From assembly GCF_023370775.1 (NCBI RefSeq), contig NZ_JAMCCQ010000004.1, positions 186,001-250,000 of the forward strand: a stretch of DNA of 64,000 nt, written 5' to 3'. The translations under genes were made by a program, and so were the position numbers. Positions 1 through 8,739 of this stretch are shown here, piece after piece (the first letter of the stretch is position 1; every line of letters starts with the position of its first letter). The notes under the pieces are model-generated. The model searched no databases and was not told the DNA's origin. It worked only from the letters and a program-made list of their open reading frames with translations. The stretch comes from Marivita sp. GX14005. GTDB taxonomy: Bacteria > Pseudomonadota > Alphaproteobacteria > Rhodobacterales > Rhodobacteraceae.

Positions 1-334
1 CGCCTTCGATGAACTCCGTTTGCAGCCCGAGCCGGGTTGCCATCTTCTTCCAGAGCGTTGCGAAATGGCCGGTCTCGAACATCAGCACCTTATCGCCGGG
101 CGAACAGGTATTGACCAGGGCGGCCTCCCACGCACCGGTGCCGGAGGATGGGTAGATGAAGACGTTCTGATCCGTCTTGAAGATCGTCTTCATCCCGTCA
201 AGCGCGGCCTTGCCCACCTTGGCGAAATCGGGACCGCGATGGTCGATGGTCTGTTGTCCGATCGCCTTCAGGATACGGTCCGGCACGGCGCTCGGCCCCG
301 GTATCTGCAAGAAATGTCTGCCAGCCTGGCGCAT
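1..334 (-). CDS. Serine-glyoxylate aminotransferase-like protein (N-terminal part)
   Basis: Reverse-strand reading gives an N-terminus typical of class V PLP aminotransferases of the alanine/serine-glyoxylate group: 'GRHFLQIPGPSAVPDRIL' at the start, then 'IDHRGPDFAKVG' and 'FIYPSSGTGAWEAALVNT', the substrate and cofactor phosphate-binding stretch of the family. About 111 residues are visible; the remainder, including the PLP lysine, lies beyond base 1. The ATG at 334 was chosen because family members begin a few residues before the G-R-x-F-L motif. The family transfers amino groups between serine or alanine and glyoxylate in the cytoplasm. The gene is divergent from the FAD/Fe-S dehydrogenase cluster and shares an AT-rich regulatory gap with it, so the two are probably co-regulated. 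The exact substrate is unknown. Confidence 0.85.
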   Translation of the reverse strand, partial: MRQAGRHFLQIPGPSAVPDRILKAIGQQTIDHRGPDFAKVGKAALDGMKTIFKTDQNVFIYPSSGTGAWEAALVNTCSPGDKVLMFETGHFATLWKKMATRLGLQTEFIEG

Positions 335-381
335 CGCGTCGGTCCCCCCACCCTGCGCCGTAGCGTCGGCGCGATTAGATA

Positions 382-411
382 TTGTCAAAAGTTAATTATG
401 AATTCATAATT
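382..411 (+). promoter_or_regulatory. Sigma-70-type promoter overlapped by an 18-bp palindrome
   Basis: TTGTCA (382-387), a 17-bp spacer and CATAAT (405-410) form a good -35/-10 pair facing the 468 gene. A perfect 18-bp palindrome, AATTATGAATTCATAATT (394-411), covers the -10 box. This is a classic repressor position. The GntR regulator encoded at 3351 in the same operon is the natural candidate to bind it, and the site is also placed to control the divergent aminotransferase. Promoter and palindrome are seen directly; the regulator assignment is inference. Confidence 0.65.
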
Positions 412-467
412 CAGTCAACAGAATTTTGCTCCACCCGCCCAGCACGATCCGCACGAAGAGCCGCCCC

Positions 468-3350
468 ATGCGAAAGAATTCCCGCTTATCAAGCCGCTTG
501 ACCGCCGAACTGTCCGGCGAGGTGCTGAACGATCGTGCGTCGCGCGCGCGTTATGCGACCGACGCATCGATCTACCAGATGATGCCCGAGGCCGTGGTGA
601 TTCCGCGCAGCGAAGAAGACGTCATGGTTGCGATGCAGGTGGCCCGCGAAGAAGAAGTGCCGATCCTGCCGCGCGGCGGCGGTACCTCGCAATGCGGCCA
701 AACGGTGAACCGGGCGGTGGTGCTCGACAACACCCGGCATTTGAACGGCATACTCGATATCGACACCGAAAACCTGACCGCGCGCGTGCAGCCCGGTCTG
801 GTGCTGGACGAGCTGAACCGCGCGCTGGAGCCGTACGGGCTCTGGTTCCCCGTCGATCCCTCCACCGCATCGCGCTGCACGCTCGGCGGAATGGCGGCGA
901 ACAATTCCTCGGGCGGCAAATCGCTGCGCTACGGCATCACGCGCGACAACGTGCGATCTATAACGGCCATCCTGCCGGACGGCGCAAAGGCGCGGTTCAA
1001 CGGCAGCGATCCCGAACCGGGGCCCTACGCTGATCTGGTGTCCGACATGCGCGCCCTTGGGCGGAGCGAGGCAGACGAGATCGAAGCGCGCTTTCCCAAG
1101 GTGCAGCGCCGCGTCGGCGGCTACAATATCGACGCGCTCATCGGCAACGATGTGAACATGGCGCATCTGCTGGTTGGCTCCGAAGGCACGTTGGCCTATT
1201 TCACCGAACTGGAGTTGAGCCTTGCGCATCTGCCGGGCGAGAAGGTCACGGGCGTGTGCCACTTCCCCACATTCTACGCCGCGATGGACGCGGCGCAGCA
1301 TCTGGTCACGCTGAATCCTCAAGCGGTCGAACTGATCGACGATACGATGATCGCCTTGGGACGCGACATCCCTTTGTTCCGCAGAACCATCGAGAGCTTC
1401 GTCGAGGGCGCTCCGGCGGCGCTCTTGCTCGTGGAGTTCGCCGAGGGCAGCGCGGAGGCGAACGCCGCCAAGCTGGCGGAGCTTTCCGATCTGATGGGCG
1501 ATCTCGGGTTCGCCTTCACCGGCACCGGCCAGCGCTGGGGCGGCGTCGTGCCCGTCACGGACAAAGGCTTGCAAGGCGCGATCGCCGAATACCGCAAGGC
1601 GGGTCTCAACGTGATGATGTCGATGAAGGAGGCAGGCAAACCCATCTCCTTCGTCGAGGATTGTGCCGTCGCCCTTCCCGATCTTGCCGAATACACCCAA
1701 GGCGTCACCGACGTGTTCGCCAAACACGGCAAAAAGGGAACGTGGTATGCCCACGCCTCGGTCGGCTGCCTGCATGTGCGGCCCGTGCTGAACATGCGGC
1801 AGGATGCCGACGTCAAAACCATGCGCGCCATGGCCGAGGAAATCTTCGACCTCGTCAAGCACTACAAGGGGTCGCATTCGGGCGAACATGGCGACGGGAT
1901 CGTGCGGTCGGAATTTCACGAAAAGATGTTCGGCAAACGGATCGTGTCGGCGTTCGAAGAGGTCAAGGCGCGGTTCGATCCCAACGGCCTCATGAACCCC
2001 GGCAGGATCGTGCACGCCCCCGCGATGGATGACCGCCGCGTGTTCCGCTATGGCCCGAATTACGAGGTGCCGGAATTCGAGACCGCGCTTGACTGGTCGG
2101 CCTGGCCGGGATCGGGCGGCGGCTTTCAGGGCGCGGTCGAGATGTGCAACAACAACGGCGCGTGTCGCAAGCTCAAGGGCGGCGTCATGTGCCCGTCCTT
2201 CCGCGCCACCCGCAACGAACGCGACGCGACGCGCGGCCGAGCCAACACCTTGCGCTTTGCCATCAGCGGGCAGATGCCGGGCGGCCTGACCTCGGATGCG
2301 ATGGCCGAGACGATGAAATACTGCGTGTCGTGCAAGGGCTGCCGCCGCGAGTGCCCGACCGGCGTGGACATGGCGAAGATGAAGATCGAGGTGCTGGCCG
2401 CGCGCCGCCGCGAGAACGGCCTCACGCTGGCGGACAAGCTGGTCGGCTACCTGCCGCGCTACGCCCCCAAGGCCGCGAAAGTCGCTTGGCTGATGAACCT
2501 GCGCAACAGGATCGGCCCGGTCCGCAAGCTGACGGAAAAGCTGACCGGCGTGTCGCACAAGCGTGACTTGCCCGTATGGTCTTCCAACCCGTTCGACGAT
2601 GCCGAGGCGCAGGACGCGAACCCCGATCTGCTGCTCTTCGCCGATGTGTTCAACCGCTATTTCGAACCGGAAAACCTGCGCGCCGCGATCCGTGTTCTGC
2701 GCGCCAGCGGCCTGCGCGTCGCGGTCGCACGCGATGGCTCGGGCAAGGCGCTGGATTGCGGGCGCACGCTGCTGGCGATCGGCTGCGTCGAGGAGGCGCG
2801 CGCCGAAGCGCAGCGCGTGATCGATGCGACGCGCAGCGCTGTCTCCAACGGCATCCCCATTGTCGGGCTCGAACCCTCCTCGATCCTGACCTTCCGCGAC
2901 GAATTCCTCGCCCTCTGCCCCGGCCCCGATGCCGAAGCGCTGGCGCAGGCCACCCATACCTTCGAGGAATTTCTCGCCGAACGCCCCGATCTGCCCCTGA
3001 ACCCTATGGGCAAGCCGATCTACGTGCATGGCCATTGCCACCAGAAGGCACAGGATGCGGTCACGCCGATGCTCGATTTGCTGAATCGCATACCGGATGC
3101 CGAGGTTGTCATGATCGAAAGCTCCTGCTGCGGCATGGCAGGCGCTTTCGGCTATGCGCCCGGCACCATCGACATCTCGTTGAAGATGGCAAATCTTGAT
3201 CTGTTCCCGGCGCTGGAGGCCGCGCCGCAGGATGCCATTGTCGTCGCCGACGGAACCTCCTGCCGGCACCAGATCGCGGATGGAACCCCGCGCCGCGCGA
3301 TACACATGGCGCGCCTGATGGATCGGGCGCTTCAGAAACAGGACATCTGA
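468..3350 (+). CDS. FAD-linked oxidase fused to Fe-S domain (YdiJ/D-2-hydroxyacid dehydrogenase type)
   Basis: About 960 residues. The N-terminal half is a PCMH-type FAD-binding domain ('ILPRGGGTSQCGQTVNR', 'NSSGGKSLRYG', 'LLVGSEGTLAYFTELELSL') followed by the FAD oxidase C-terminal domain with 'HASVGCLHVRPVLNM' and 'GEHGDGIVRSEF'. The C-terminal half carries cysteine clusters for Fe-S centres ('CNNNGACRKL', 'CVSCKGCRRECPTGVDM') and CCG-domain motifs ('HGHCHQKA', 'ESSCCGMAGAFG'). The architecture and size match E. coli YdiJ, a D-2-hydroxyglutarate/2-hydroxyacid dehydrogenase. It would oxidise a 2-hydroxyacid and pass electrons to the respiratory chain. The ATG at 468 is preferred over an upstream GTG-type extension (426) because the domain begins just after it. 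Its stop abuts the GntR gene start. The substrate cannot be read from sequence. Confidence 0.88.
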   Translation: MRKNSRLSSRLTAELSGEVLNDRASRARYATDASIYQMMPEAVVIPRSEEDVMVAMQVAREEEVPILPRGGGTSQCGQTVNRAVVLDNTRHLNGILDIDTENLTARVQPGLVLDELNRALEPYGLWFPVDPSTASRCTLGGMAANNSSGGKSLRYGITRDNVRSITAILPDGAKARFNGSDPEPGPYADLVSDMRALGRSEADEIEARFPKVQRRVGGYNIDALIGNDVNMAHLLVGSEGTLAYFTELELSLAHLPGEKVTGVCHFPTFYAAMDAAQHLVTLNPQAVELIDDTMIALGRDIPLFRRTIESFVEGAPAALLLVEFAEGSAEANAAKLAELSDLMGDLGFAFTGTGQRWGGVVPVTDKGLQGAIAEYRKAGLNVMMSMKEAGKPISFVEDCAVALPDLAEYTQGVTDVFAKHGKKGTWYAHASVGCLHVRPVLNMRQDADVKTMRAMAEEIFDLVKHYKGSHSGEHGDGIVRSEFHEKMFGKRIVSAFEEVKARFDPNGLMNPGRIVHAPAMDDRRVFRYGPNYEVPEFETALDWSAWPGSGGGFQGAVEMCNNNGACRKLKGGVMCPSFRATRNERDATRGRANTLRFAISGQMPGGLTSDAMAETMKYCVSCKGCRRECPTGVDMAKMKIEVLAARRRENGLTLADKLVGYLPRYAPKAAKVAWLMNLRNRIGPVRKLTEKLTGVSHKRDLPVWSSNPFDDAEAQDANPDLLLFADVFNRYFEPENLRAAIRVLRASGLRVAVARDGSGKALDCGRTLLAIGCVEEARAEAQRVIDATRSAVSNGIPIVGLEPSSILTFRDEFLALCPGPDAEALAQATHTFEEFLAERPDLPLNPMGKPIYVHGHCHQKAQDAVTPMLDLLNRIPDAEVVMIESSCCGMAGAFGYAPGTIDISLKMANLDLFPALEAAPQDAIVVADGTSCRHQIADGTPRRAIHMARLMDRALQKQDI

Positions 3351-4034
3351 ATGAGTTTGACAGAAAGCATCAAGCGTCAGTCGCTGCATGAAGAACTGGT
3401 CGAGCGCGTCCGCAACCTCGTGGTCGACAACACGCTCAAGCCCGGCGAAAAGGTGCCGGAAAAAGACCTTTGCGAAGCCTTCGGAGTGTCTCGCACGCCG
3501 CTGCGCGAGGCGCTCAAGGTGCTGGCCTCCGAAGGGCTGATCGTGCTGCAAGCCAATCGCGGCGCGCGGGTTACGCGCGTCACGCGCGAAGAACTGGACA
3601 AGACGTTTCCGGTGATCGCGGCGCTGGAGCAGCTTGCCGGTGAACTCGCATGTCAAAGGCTTGACGATGCGGGCATAGAACGCATCGAAGCCGAACACGC
3701 CGCCATGATGAAGGCATTTCACGCCGGTGATCGGCAAAGCTATTTCCTTGCCAATCAGAACATCCACAACGCGCTGATCGAAGCGGCGGACAACGATATT
3801 CTGGAGATGCACCACCGGATGCTCGCGGTGCGCGTTCGACGTGCGCGCTTCATGGCGAACCTGTCGGATGCGCGATGGGTCCAGGCGATAGAAGAACACG
3901 AGCAGATGATTGCAAGGCTGCGCGACCGGGATGCGGTCGGTCTCGGGCAGTTGATGAAGACCCACATGCTGAACAAACGTCAGGCCCATTTCGCCGCGCT
4001 CGACGCGGGTGCGGGCAATGAGACCGACAACTGA
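3351..4034 (+). CDS. GntR-family transcriptional regulator (FCD subfamily)
   Basis: 227 residues with an N-terminal winged helix: 'LKPGEKVPEKDLCEAFGVSRTPLREALKVL' is split here as LKPGEKVPEKDLCEAF and GVSRTPLREALKVL, the typical GntR recognition helix. An all-helical FCD effector domain with conserved His/Asp positions ('NQNIHNALIEAADND', 'EHEQMIARL') follows. FCD regulators usually bind a small carboxylate and release DNA on binding. The start codon follows the dehydrogenase stop directly with no gap, and the gene is followed by acyl-CoA genes, so it is the local regulator of the catabolic operon. The 18-bp palindrome at 394-411 is the best candidate operator in this cluster. The effector is unknown. 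Confidence 0.92.
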   Translation: MSLTESIKRQSLHEELVERVRNLVVDNTLKPGEKVPEKDLCEAFGVSRTPLREALKVLASEGLIVLQANRGARVTRVTREELDKTFPVIAALEQLAGELACQRLDDAGIERIEAEHAAMMKAFHAGDRQSYFLANQNIHNALIEAADNDILEMHHRMLAVRVRRARFMANLSDARWVQAIEEHEQMIARLRDRDAVGLGQLMKTHMLNKRQAHFAALDAGAGNETDN

Positions 4035-4064
4035 CGCACAGGCAAAGAGCCGGAGATTTCGAAT

Positions 4065-4841
4065 ATGAGCAGCGATATCACTTTTGAACAGCGCGGCTCT
4101 GCCGTGTGGCTGACCTTCAACCGCCCCGAGGCACGCAATGCCCTGACATTCGCAATGTATGAGGAACTCGCCCGGCGATGCGCCGAGATGCCGACCGATG
4201 GCTCGATCCGTGCACTGATCATCTCCGGCGCGGGGGGCAAGGCCTTCGCGTCGGGCACGGACATGGTCCAGTTCCGCGCGTTCGAGACAGCGCAGGATGC
4301 GCTCGATTACGAGGCCGAGATCGACCGCGTGCTGACGGCGGTGGAGCAATGCCCCGTCCCGACGATCGCCGCGATCCACGGCGCCTGCACCGGCGGCGGC
4401 GCGTCGATTGCGGCGGCCTGCGATATCCGCATCGCCAGCGCTGCGCTGAAATTCGGCTTTCCCATCGCCCGCACGCTCGGCAATTGCCTGAACGCCGGAA
4501 ACCTTGCGCGGCTGAGCGAACTGATGGGCGCCGGGCGCGTGCGCGAGATGATCTTCACCGCGCGGCTGATCGGCGCTGACGAGGCGCAGGCGGCGGGGCT
4601 GGTGTCAGAGATCCTGCCGGATGAAGAGGCGCTTATGGCCCGTGCGGGCGAATTGGCCGATCACCTTTCCGGCATGGCGCCGCTGACGCTGCGCGCGACC
4701 AAGGAGGCCATGCGCCGCAATCGCGCGGCGCTCGCCGCCGAGGACACTGACCTGATCGCCATGTGCTACATGAGCCGCGATTTCAAACATGGGCTCGAAG
4801 CCTTTCTCAACAAGACCAAACCGGAGTGGAGCGGAACATGA
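4065..4841 (+). CDS. Enoyl-CoA hydratase/isomerase (crotonase) family protein
   Basis: 258 residues of crotonase fold: 'AVWLTFNRPEARNALTFAM' near the N-terminus, the first oxyanion-hole segment 'GAGGKAFASGTDM', and the second 'IHGACTGGGASIAAACDIRI'. In the usual position of the catalytic glutamates the sequence reads 'FGFPIARTLGNCLNAGN', so the canonical hydratase Glu pair is not evident. It may catalyse another crotonase reaction (isomerase, hydrolase or lyase). It follows the GntR gene by 30 bases with the same orientation. Its stop overlaps the start of the CaiB-type gene (ATGA), indicating translational coupling and a shared CoA-thioester pathway. Confidence 0.9.
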   Translation: MSSDITFEQRGSAVWLTFNRPEARNALTFAMYEELARRCAEMPTDGSIRALIISGAGGKAFASGTDMVQFRAFETAQDALDYEAEIDRVLTAVEQCPVPTIAAIHGACTGGGASIAAACDIRIASAALKFGFPIARTLGNCLNAGNLARLSELMGAGRVREMIFTARLIGADEAQAAGLVSEILPDEEALMARAGELADHLSGMAPLTLRATKEAMRRNRAALAAEDTDLIAMCYMSRDFKHGLEAFLNKTKPEWSGT

Positions 4842-6040
4842 ACGGCGGCGGCCCCCTCTCAGGACTGAAAGTCATCGAACTGGCGCATATCATGGCCGGC
4901 CCGGCCTGCGGTATGATGCTGGCCGATATGGGCGCCGATGTCATCAAGGTCGAAAAGCCAGATGGCGATGACAGCCGCCGGTTTCTGCCGCCCGACATCG
5001 AAGGCGAGAGCGCCGCCTACATGATGATGAACCGCAACAAGCGCGGCATTGCGCTCAACCTCAAGGACGCGGATGCGGTGGAAGTGCTGCGCACGCTGCT
5101 GGACAGCGCCGACGTGGTGATCGAGAATTACCGGCACGACACGATGGAACGTCTCGGGCTGGGATACGAGACCCTGCGGCAGAGCAATCCCCAACTGGTC
5201 TATTGCGCCATCAGCGGCTTCGGCCGAACGGGGCCCTACGCGGAGCGCGGCGGGTTCGATCTGATCGCGCAGGGCATGTCGGGCCTCATGTCGATCACCG
5301 GCGAAGGGCCGGGCCGCCCGCCGGTCAAGCCCGGCGCGCCGATCGCCGATATCACCGCCGGGTTCCTCGCCGCTCTGGGCTGCGTTGCGGCCTATTCCCA
5401 TGCACAGGCGACGGGCGAAGGACAGATGGTTGACACCTCGCTTTTCGAGGCCGGCATCTCCCTGACCTATTGGCAATCGGCCATCGCCTTCGCGACAGGC
5501 ACGGCACCCGGCGCGCTCGGCTCCGCGCATCCGCTCAATGCGCCCTACCAATCGTTCCGCACACGGGACGGCTGGATCAATATCGGTGCCGCCAATCAGC
5601 GCAACTGGCAGCGACTGCTTGACGTCATCGGCGCGCCGGAGCTTCAGAACGATCCGCGCTTCGGCACCAATGCAGACCGGATGACCCACCTCGCCGATCT
5701 CGTGCCGATCCTCGAAGAGCTGCTGCAACGCCGCGATACTCAGGACTGGCTGCGCCGAATGGAAGAGGCCGGCTTGCCCGCCGGACCGGTGCTGAACGTA
5801 TCCGAAATGCACCGCGATCCGCAGGCGCTTGCTCGGGACATGATCGTCGAAACCGAACACCCCGCCGCCGGCCCCGTCAAGACCATCGGATTGCCGATCA
5901 AATTTGGCGATACACCCGGCGGCATCACCCGCCCTGCCCCGACGCTGGGTCAGCACGGTCGCGAGGTTCTGGGCGAATACGGTTATTCCGAAGACAGCAT
6001 TGCCGGTCTGATACGGTCCGGCGCCATTATCGTTCGGTGA
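4838..6040 (+). CDS. CaiB/BaiF-family (class III) CoA transferase
   Basis: About 400 residues. The N-terminal Rossmann-like part has the family signature 'LKVIELAHIMAGPACGMMLADMGADVIKVEKP', seen as IMAGPACGMMLADMGADVIK. This is followed by 'NRNKRGIALNLK', 'SGFGRTGPYAERGGFDLI', 'PVKPGAPIADITAGF' and the acidic active-site stretch 'VDTSLFEAGISL'. These enzymes move CoA between carboxylic acids through a covalent aspartyl/glutamyl-CoA intermediate. The ATG at 4838 is chosen because it overlaps the upstream stop (ATGA) and starts directly before the conserved domain. The in-frame extension back to 4763 lies wholly inside the crotonase gene. With the crotonase it probably activates and processes an organic acid; which one is not clear. 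Confidence 0.9.
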   Translation: MNGGGPLSGLKVIELAHIMAGPACGMMLADMGADVIKVEKPDGDDSRRFLPPDIEGESAAYMMMNRNKRGIALNLKDADAVEVLRTLLDSADVVIENYRHDTMERLGLGYETLRQSNPQLVYCAISGFGRTGPYAERGGFDLIAQGMSGLMSITGEGPGRPPVKPGAPIADITAGFLAALGCVAAYSHAQATGEGQMVDTSLFEAGISLTYWQSAIAFATGTAPGALGSAHPLNAPYQSFRTRDGWINIGAANQRNWQRLLDVIGAPELQNDPRFGTNADRMTHLADLVPILEELLQRRDTQDWLRRMEEAGLPAGPVLNVSEMHRDPQALARDMIVETEHPAAGPVKTIGLPIKFGDTPGGITRPAPTLGQHGREVLGEYGYSEDSIAGLIRSGAIIVR

Positions 6041-6112
6041 CGAGGATTTGACGAACACGCAGTTCACGATCAAGCCGGTGGAGCGGCACCGGACCAGTGC
6101 CGCCCCGTCTTG

Positions 6113-6265
6113 TCAGTCCTCGATATCGACACCGTAGAAGATATGCGTGCCCATCGGATGGATCTTGTATCCTTTCACCGCCCGCGACATCGGCATGAAA
6201 TCGATCGAATGGGCGATGTTCATCATCGGCGCCTGTTCCTTGCCGATGGCCTGCGCTTCGCGGTA
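6113..6265 (-). pseudogene. C-terminal remnant of a peptide ABC transporter substrate-binding protein
   Basis: Read on the minus strand, the last ~50 codons before the TGA at 6113-6115 give 'EAQAIGKEQAPMMNIAHSID', then 'FMPMSRAVKGYKIHPMGTHI' and 'FYGVDIED'. This matches the C-terminal end of DppA/OppA-type (SBP_bac_5) proteins, where helix-final 'IAHS', 'P(M)R..VKGY.I.P.G.H.F.GVD' is a family hallmark. The rest of a ~500-residue protein is absent: sequence upstream of ~6265 has no matching reading frame. It is therefore a deletion scar of a former transporter gene, not an expressed protein. Its downstream position to the SDR genes suggests the lost gene once belonged to this cluster. Confidence 0.7.
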
Positions 6266-6523
6266 GCAGGATCGGCCGGAGCGACATTCGTGACGACGTC
6301 GTTTGCCGATTGCCAAAAGGCGGGGCATACAGCCAAAGCGCTTGATGATCGGACCGCGCCGCTGAAAGCGGCGCGTCCTGTGCCTTGGCTCTGCCGGAAA
6401 TGTCCATCCTTACAATAAAAGAAAGCTTTTTTGCAAAGAAGCCAGTCTTTGCTTATCGAACGCCGACCAACGGCTTCTTCTTCCGAGGGCTGCCGCAAGG
6501 ACTTCCCGGCATGTCCGATGCGC
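6266..6523. other. Gene-free stretch with a strong hairpin
   Basis: No credible gene on either strand. It contains a perfect 9-bp stem with a GAA loop at 6355-6375 (arms CGCGCCGCT and AGCGGCGCG), extendable by GGA/TCC with one bulge. A local A/T-rich patch lies around 6412-6435. The hairpin lacks a following T-run on either strand, so it is not a clear intrinsic terminator. It sits between convergent operons. Confidence 0.4.
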
Positions 6524-7324
6524 TTATTCCCCGAAAAGCCGCACGACAGAGCCGCCGCCATGGACCTTGACGATCTGACCACTGACCCAACCGGCGGCGG
6601 GCGAGGCGAGCCAGAGCATCGCGTTGGCGATATCCTGCGGCTTGCCGGTGCGTCCGATCAGGTTATCGGGGTGCTTCAGGCGTTCCTGCGTCGCCTCGTC
6701 AAGCCCCGCGTCGCCGTAACCTTCTGTCATCACGGTGCCGATCAGCACTGTGTTCACCCGGACCTGTTGCGCCAGCATATGCGCGAGCGAGATCATCATC
6801 TGGTTCAACGCCGCCTTGGCCGTGCCGTAGCCCAGAATGTCATAGGCCGGCACCGCAGACGAGAACGAGCCGGAATTGGTGATGCTGCCGTTTTCGGCCT
6901 CTTTCAGATAGGGCAGGCAGGCCATCGACATGCGATAGGCGCTGATGGTGTTCAGCTTGTAGGCGTCCACCAGTTCCTCTTCGGTGATCTCGGTCGGATC
7001 GTCGTGGCGCGGGCCCCAGCCCACGTTGTTCACCAGGGTCGAGATGCCGCCGAACGCGTCGACGGTTGCCTTGACCAGCGTGTCGATGTCTTCGGCCTTG
7101 GTCACGTCGCAGGCCATGCCGAGGCAGCGGTTGCCGGTTTCCTTTTCAATCTCGGACGCCGTTTGCTGGGCCTTGTCGCCCTGCAGGTCGGCGATCATCA
7201 CATTGGCCCCGGCCCCTGAAAGCGTCTTGGCGATGCCCGCGCCGATGTTTTGCGCGCCGCCGGTGATGAGGACGTTGTGGCCCTCCATGCTGAAATCTGC
7301 AAATGCGTTGAATGTGTCAGCCAT
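6524..7324 (-). CDS. SDR-family NAD(P)-dependent oxidoreductase
   Basis: 266 residues of classical short-chain dehydrogenase. The glycine-rich cofactor loop 'TGGAQNIGAGIA' is near residue 21, an acidic 'MACDVT' adenine-pocket motif near 70, and 'NNVG' near 99. The catalytic serine lies in 'SGSFSS' (~151-156), with Tyr166 and Lys170 in 'YGTAK'. These enzymes oxidise an alcohol or reduce a ketone with NAD(P). The ribosome site GAAAGGAG precedes the ATG. It lies ~55 bases downstream of a second SDR gene on the same strand, so both are probably co-transcribed. The substrate is not identifiable. Confidence 0.93.
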   Translation of the reverse strand: MADTFNAFADFSMEGHNVLITGGAQNIGAGIAKTLSGAGANVMIADLQGDKAQQTASEIEKETGNRCLGMACDVTKAEDIDTLVKATVDAFGGISTLVNNVGWGPRHDDPTEITEEELVDAYKLNTISAYRMSMACLPYLKEAENGSITNSGSFSSAVPAYDILGYGTAKAALNQMMISLAHMLAQQVRVNTVLIGTVMTEGYGDAGLDEATQERLKHPDNLIGRTGKPQDIANAMLWLASPAAGWVSGQIVKVHGGGSVVRLFGE

Positions 7325-7378
7325 GATCTGGCTCCTTTCCTAGGGGGTCGCCCGCTGTGGCAGGCGTTGAAATTCACG

Positions 7379-8146
7379 TCAGTCGAGTTCCTGCACGCCG
7401 CCGCCAGACACGGTCAGGATCTGCCCGCTGACCCAGCTGGCCGCCGGAGAGCAGAGGAACAGCGCTGCGTTGGCCATGTCTTCGGGCTCGCCCAGCCGGT
7501 TGATCGGCGTGTGCTTGAGCATCGTCTTCTCGATATCGTCGTTCAGCACCGATTTCAGCGCATCGGTGCGCGTCGCACCCGGCGCGACCGCGTTCACACG
7601 GATGCCCTTGGGCCCTAGGTCAAACGCGATGTTGCGCACCAGATGGCTGGTCGCGGCCTTGGACGAGGCATAGGACGCCATGCGCTTGTTCTTGTTCTCT
7701 GCCGACATCGAGGTGATGGCAAGGATCGCGCCGCCGCCCGCCTTTTCCATCTCGGGCGCGGCAAGCTGCGCCAGACGGAAGAGGGAAAATACGTTCAACT
7801 CGAACGCCCGGCGAAAATCCTCCATCGGCATGTCGAAGGGCTTGGGCCCACCGCCGCCCGCATTGGCCACCACATGCGTCAGCTTGCCGAATTCCTTGAC
7901 CGTGTCGCTGACCAGCGCGGTCAGATCGTCCTCGTTGGTGACGTCGCAGGCCATGCCGGCCGCCTTGCCGCCATTCGCCTTTATCGCATCGGCCACATCC
8001 TGGGCCGTTTCGATCTTCAGATCGCTGACCATCACCGCCGCACCCGCGGCGGCAAAGGTTTCCGCGATGGCCCGCCCGATCCCGGCGCCCGCGCCGGTGA
8101 CAATGGCAACCGCGCCATCGAGCGCGAAATCTTTTGGATCATACAT
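7379..8146 (-). CDS. SDR-family NAD(P)-dependent oxidoreductase
   Basis: 255 residues when started at the ATG at 8146, which follows a good ribosome site (AAAGGAAC); an upstream in-frame start adds an uninformative tail. Classical SDR layout: 'TGAGAGIGRAIA' cofactor loop at ~17-28, 'MACDVTNEDD' at ~65, 'ANAGGGG' at ~94, catalytic serine in 'ITSMSAE' (~144-150), Tyr159 and Lys163 in 'YASSK'. It is similar in size and motif pattern to the downstream SDR; the pair may carry out successive or stereochemically opposite steps. It is divergent from the small winged-helix gene at 8365. Confidence 0.93.
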   Translation of the reverse strand: MYDPKDFALDGAVAIVTGAGAGIGRAIAETFAAAGAAVMVSDLKIETAQDVADAIKANGGKAAGMACDVTNEDDLTALVSDTVKEFGKLTHVVANAGGGGPKPFDMPMEDFRRAFELNVFSLFRLAQLAAPEMEKAGGGAILAITSMSAENKNKRMASYASSKAATSHLVRNIAFDLGPKGIRVNAVAPGATRTDALKSVLNDDIEKTMLKHTPINRLGEPEDMANAALFLCSPAASWVSGQILTVSGGGVQELD

Positions 8147-8364
8147 AAGCCAGTTCCTTTCAAATATGGTTCGGCACATCCGGCGAACGCTCGCCGCAGC
8201 CCGAAGCTTCTTTGCGCCTTTCGGGTTCGGGGCAAATCATTCGCCTGCCGAAGATGTCGTGAGCATTTGGCGGCGAAACAACAGGCCGCGCTGACTCCGT
8301 TCCCCATTTTGGGTAGGGTTCGGCCAAAGCGCCAATGCCGGCGGCACTCGAACAAGGGAAAAGT

Positions 8365-8739
8365 ATGAAGATCCAATCAGATGCATATCCAGCGCATGTG
8401 CGGGCATTTTCCCGATTATTGATCCGGCTTCGCGCCGAACTGGGCAACGATCTCGATCAGGTTCTCATCCTTGCCGTGGTGGCCGAACGCTATTACGCCG
8501 CCATCGAAGCGGCGCCCTGCACCGACCCGCCCGAGACGAGGGGGATCAACGCGTATTCCGTTGCGCTTTATACCGATATTCCGCGTGAGACCGTTCGGCG
8601 GAAGGTGAAGCTTCTGGTCGAGAAAGGCTGGCTCGATTGTGACGGGCGCGGGCATCTGACCCCGACGGAGCAGGCCGCGCGCGATCTGCAGGACGGAACC
8701 GCCGCGACGCTGGACTACATCCGCGCCATCGCACGCTGA
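8365..8739 (+). CDS. Small winged-helix DNA-binding protein (MarR-like)
   Basis: 124 residues from the ATG at 8365, which has GGGAAA eight bases upstream; an in-frame extension to 8335 lacks a site. A helical N-terminus 'LDQVLILAVVAERYYAAIE' is followed by a winged-helix segment, 'YTDIPRETVRRKVKLLVEKG', and a wing 'WLDCDGRGHLTPTEQAARD'. This fits a MarR/ArsR-type regulator fold, but no close family name can be given. It is divergent from the SDR pair across a 218-base gap that would hold both promoters, so it may regulate them. It could equally act on the PQQ dehydrogenase gene downstream. Confidence 0.6.
   Translation: MKIQSDAYPAHVRAFSRLLIRLRAELGNDLDQVLILAVVAERYYAAIEAAPCTDPPETRGINAYSVALYTDIPRETVRRKVKLLVEKGWLDCDGRGHLTPTEQAARDLQDGTAATLDYIRAIAR

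Noticed and set aside
489-4379. Very long minus-strand open frame (1296 codons) opposite the dehydrogenase, GntR and crotonase genes
   Set aside because: It is the antisense shadow of three clearly recognisable plus-strand genes in GC-rich DNA; its translation is His/Arg-rich and matches no family.
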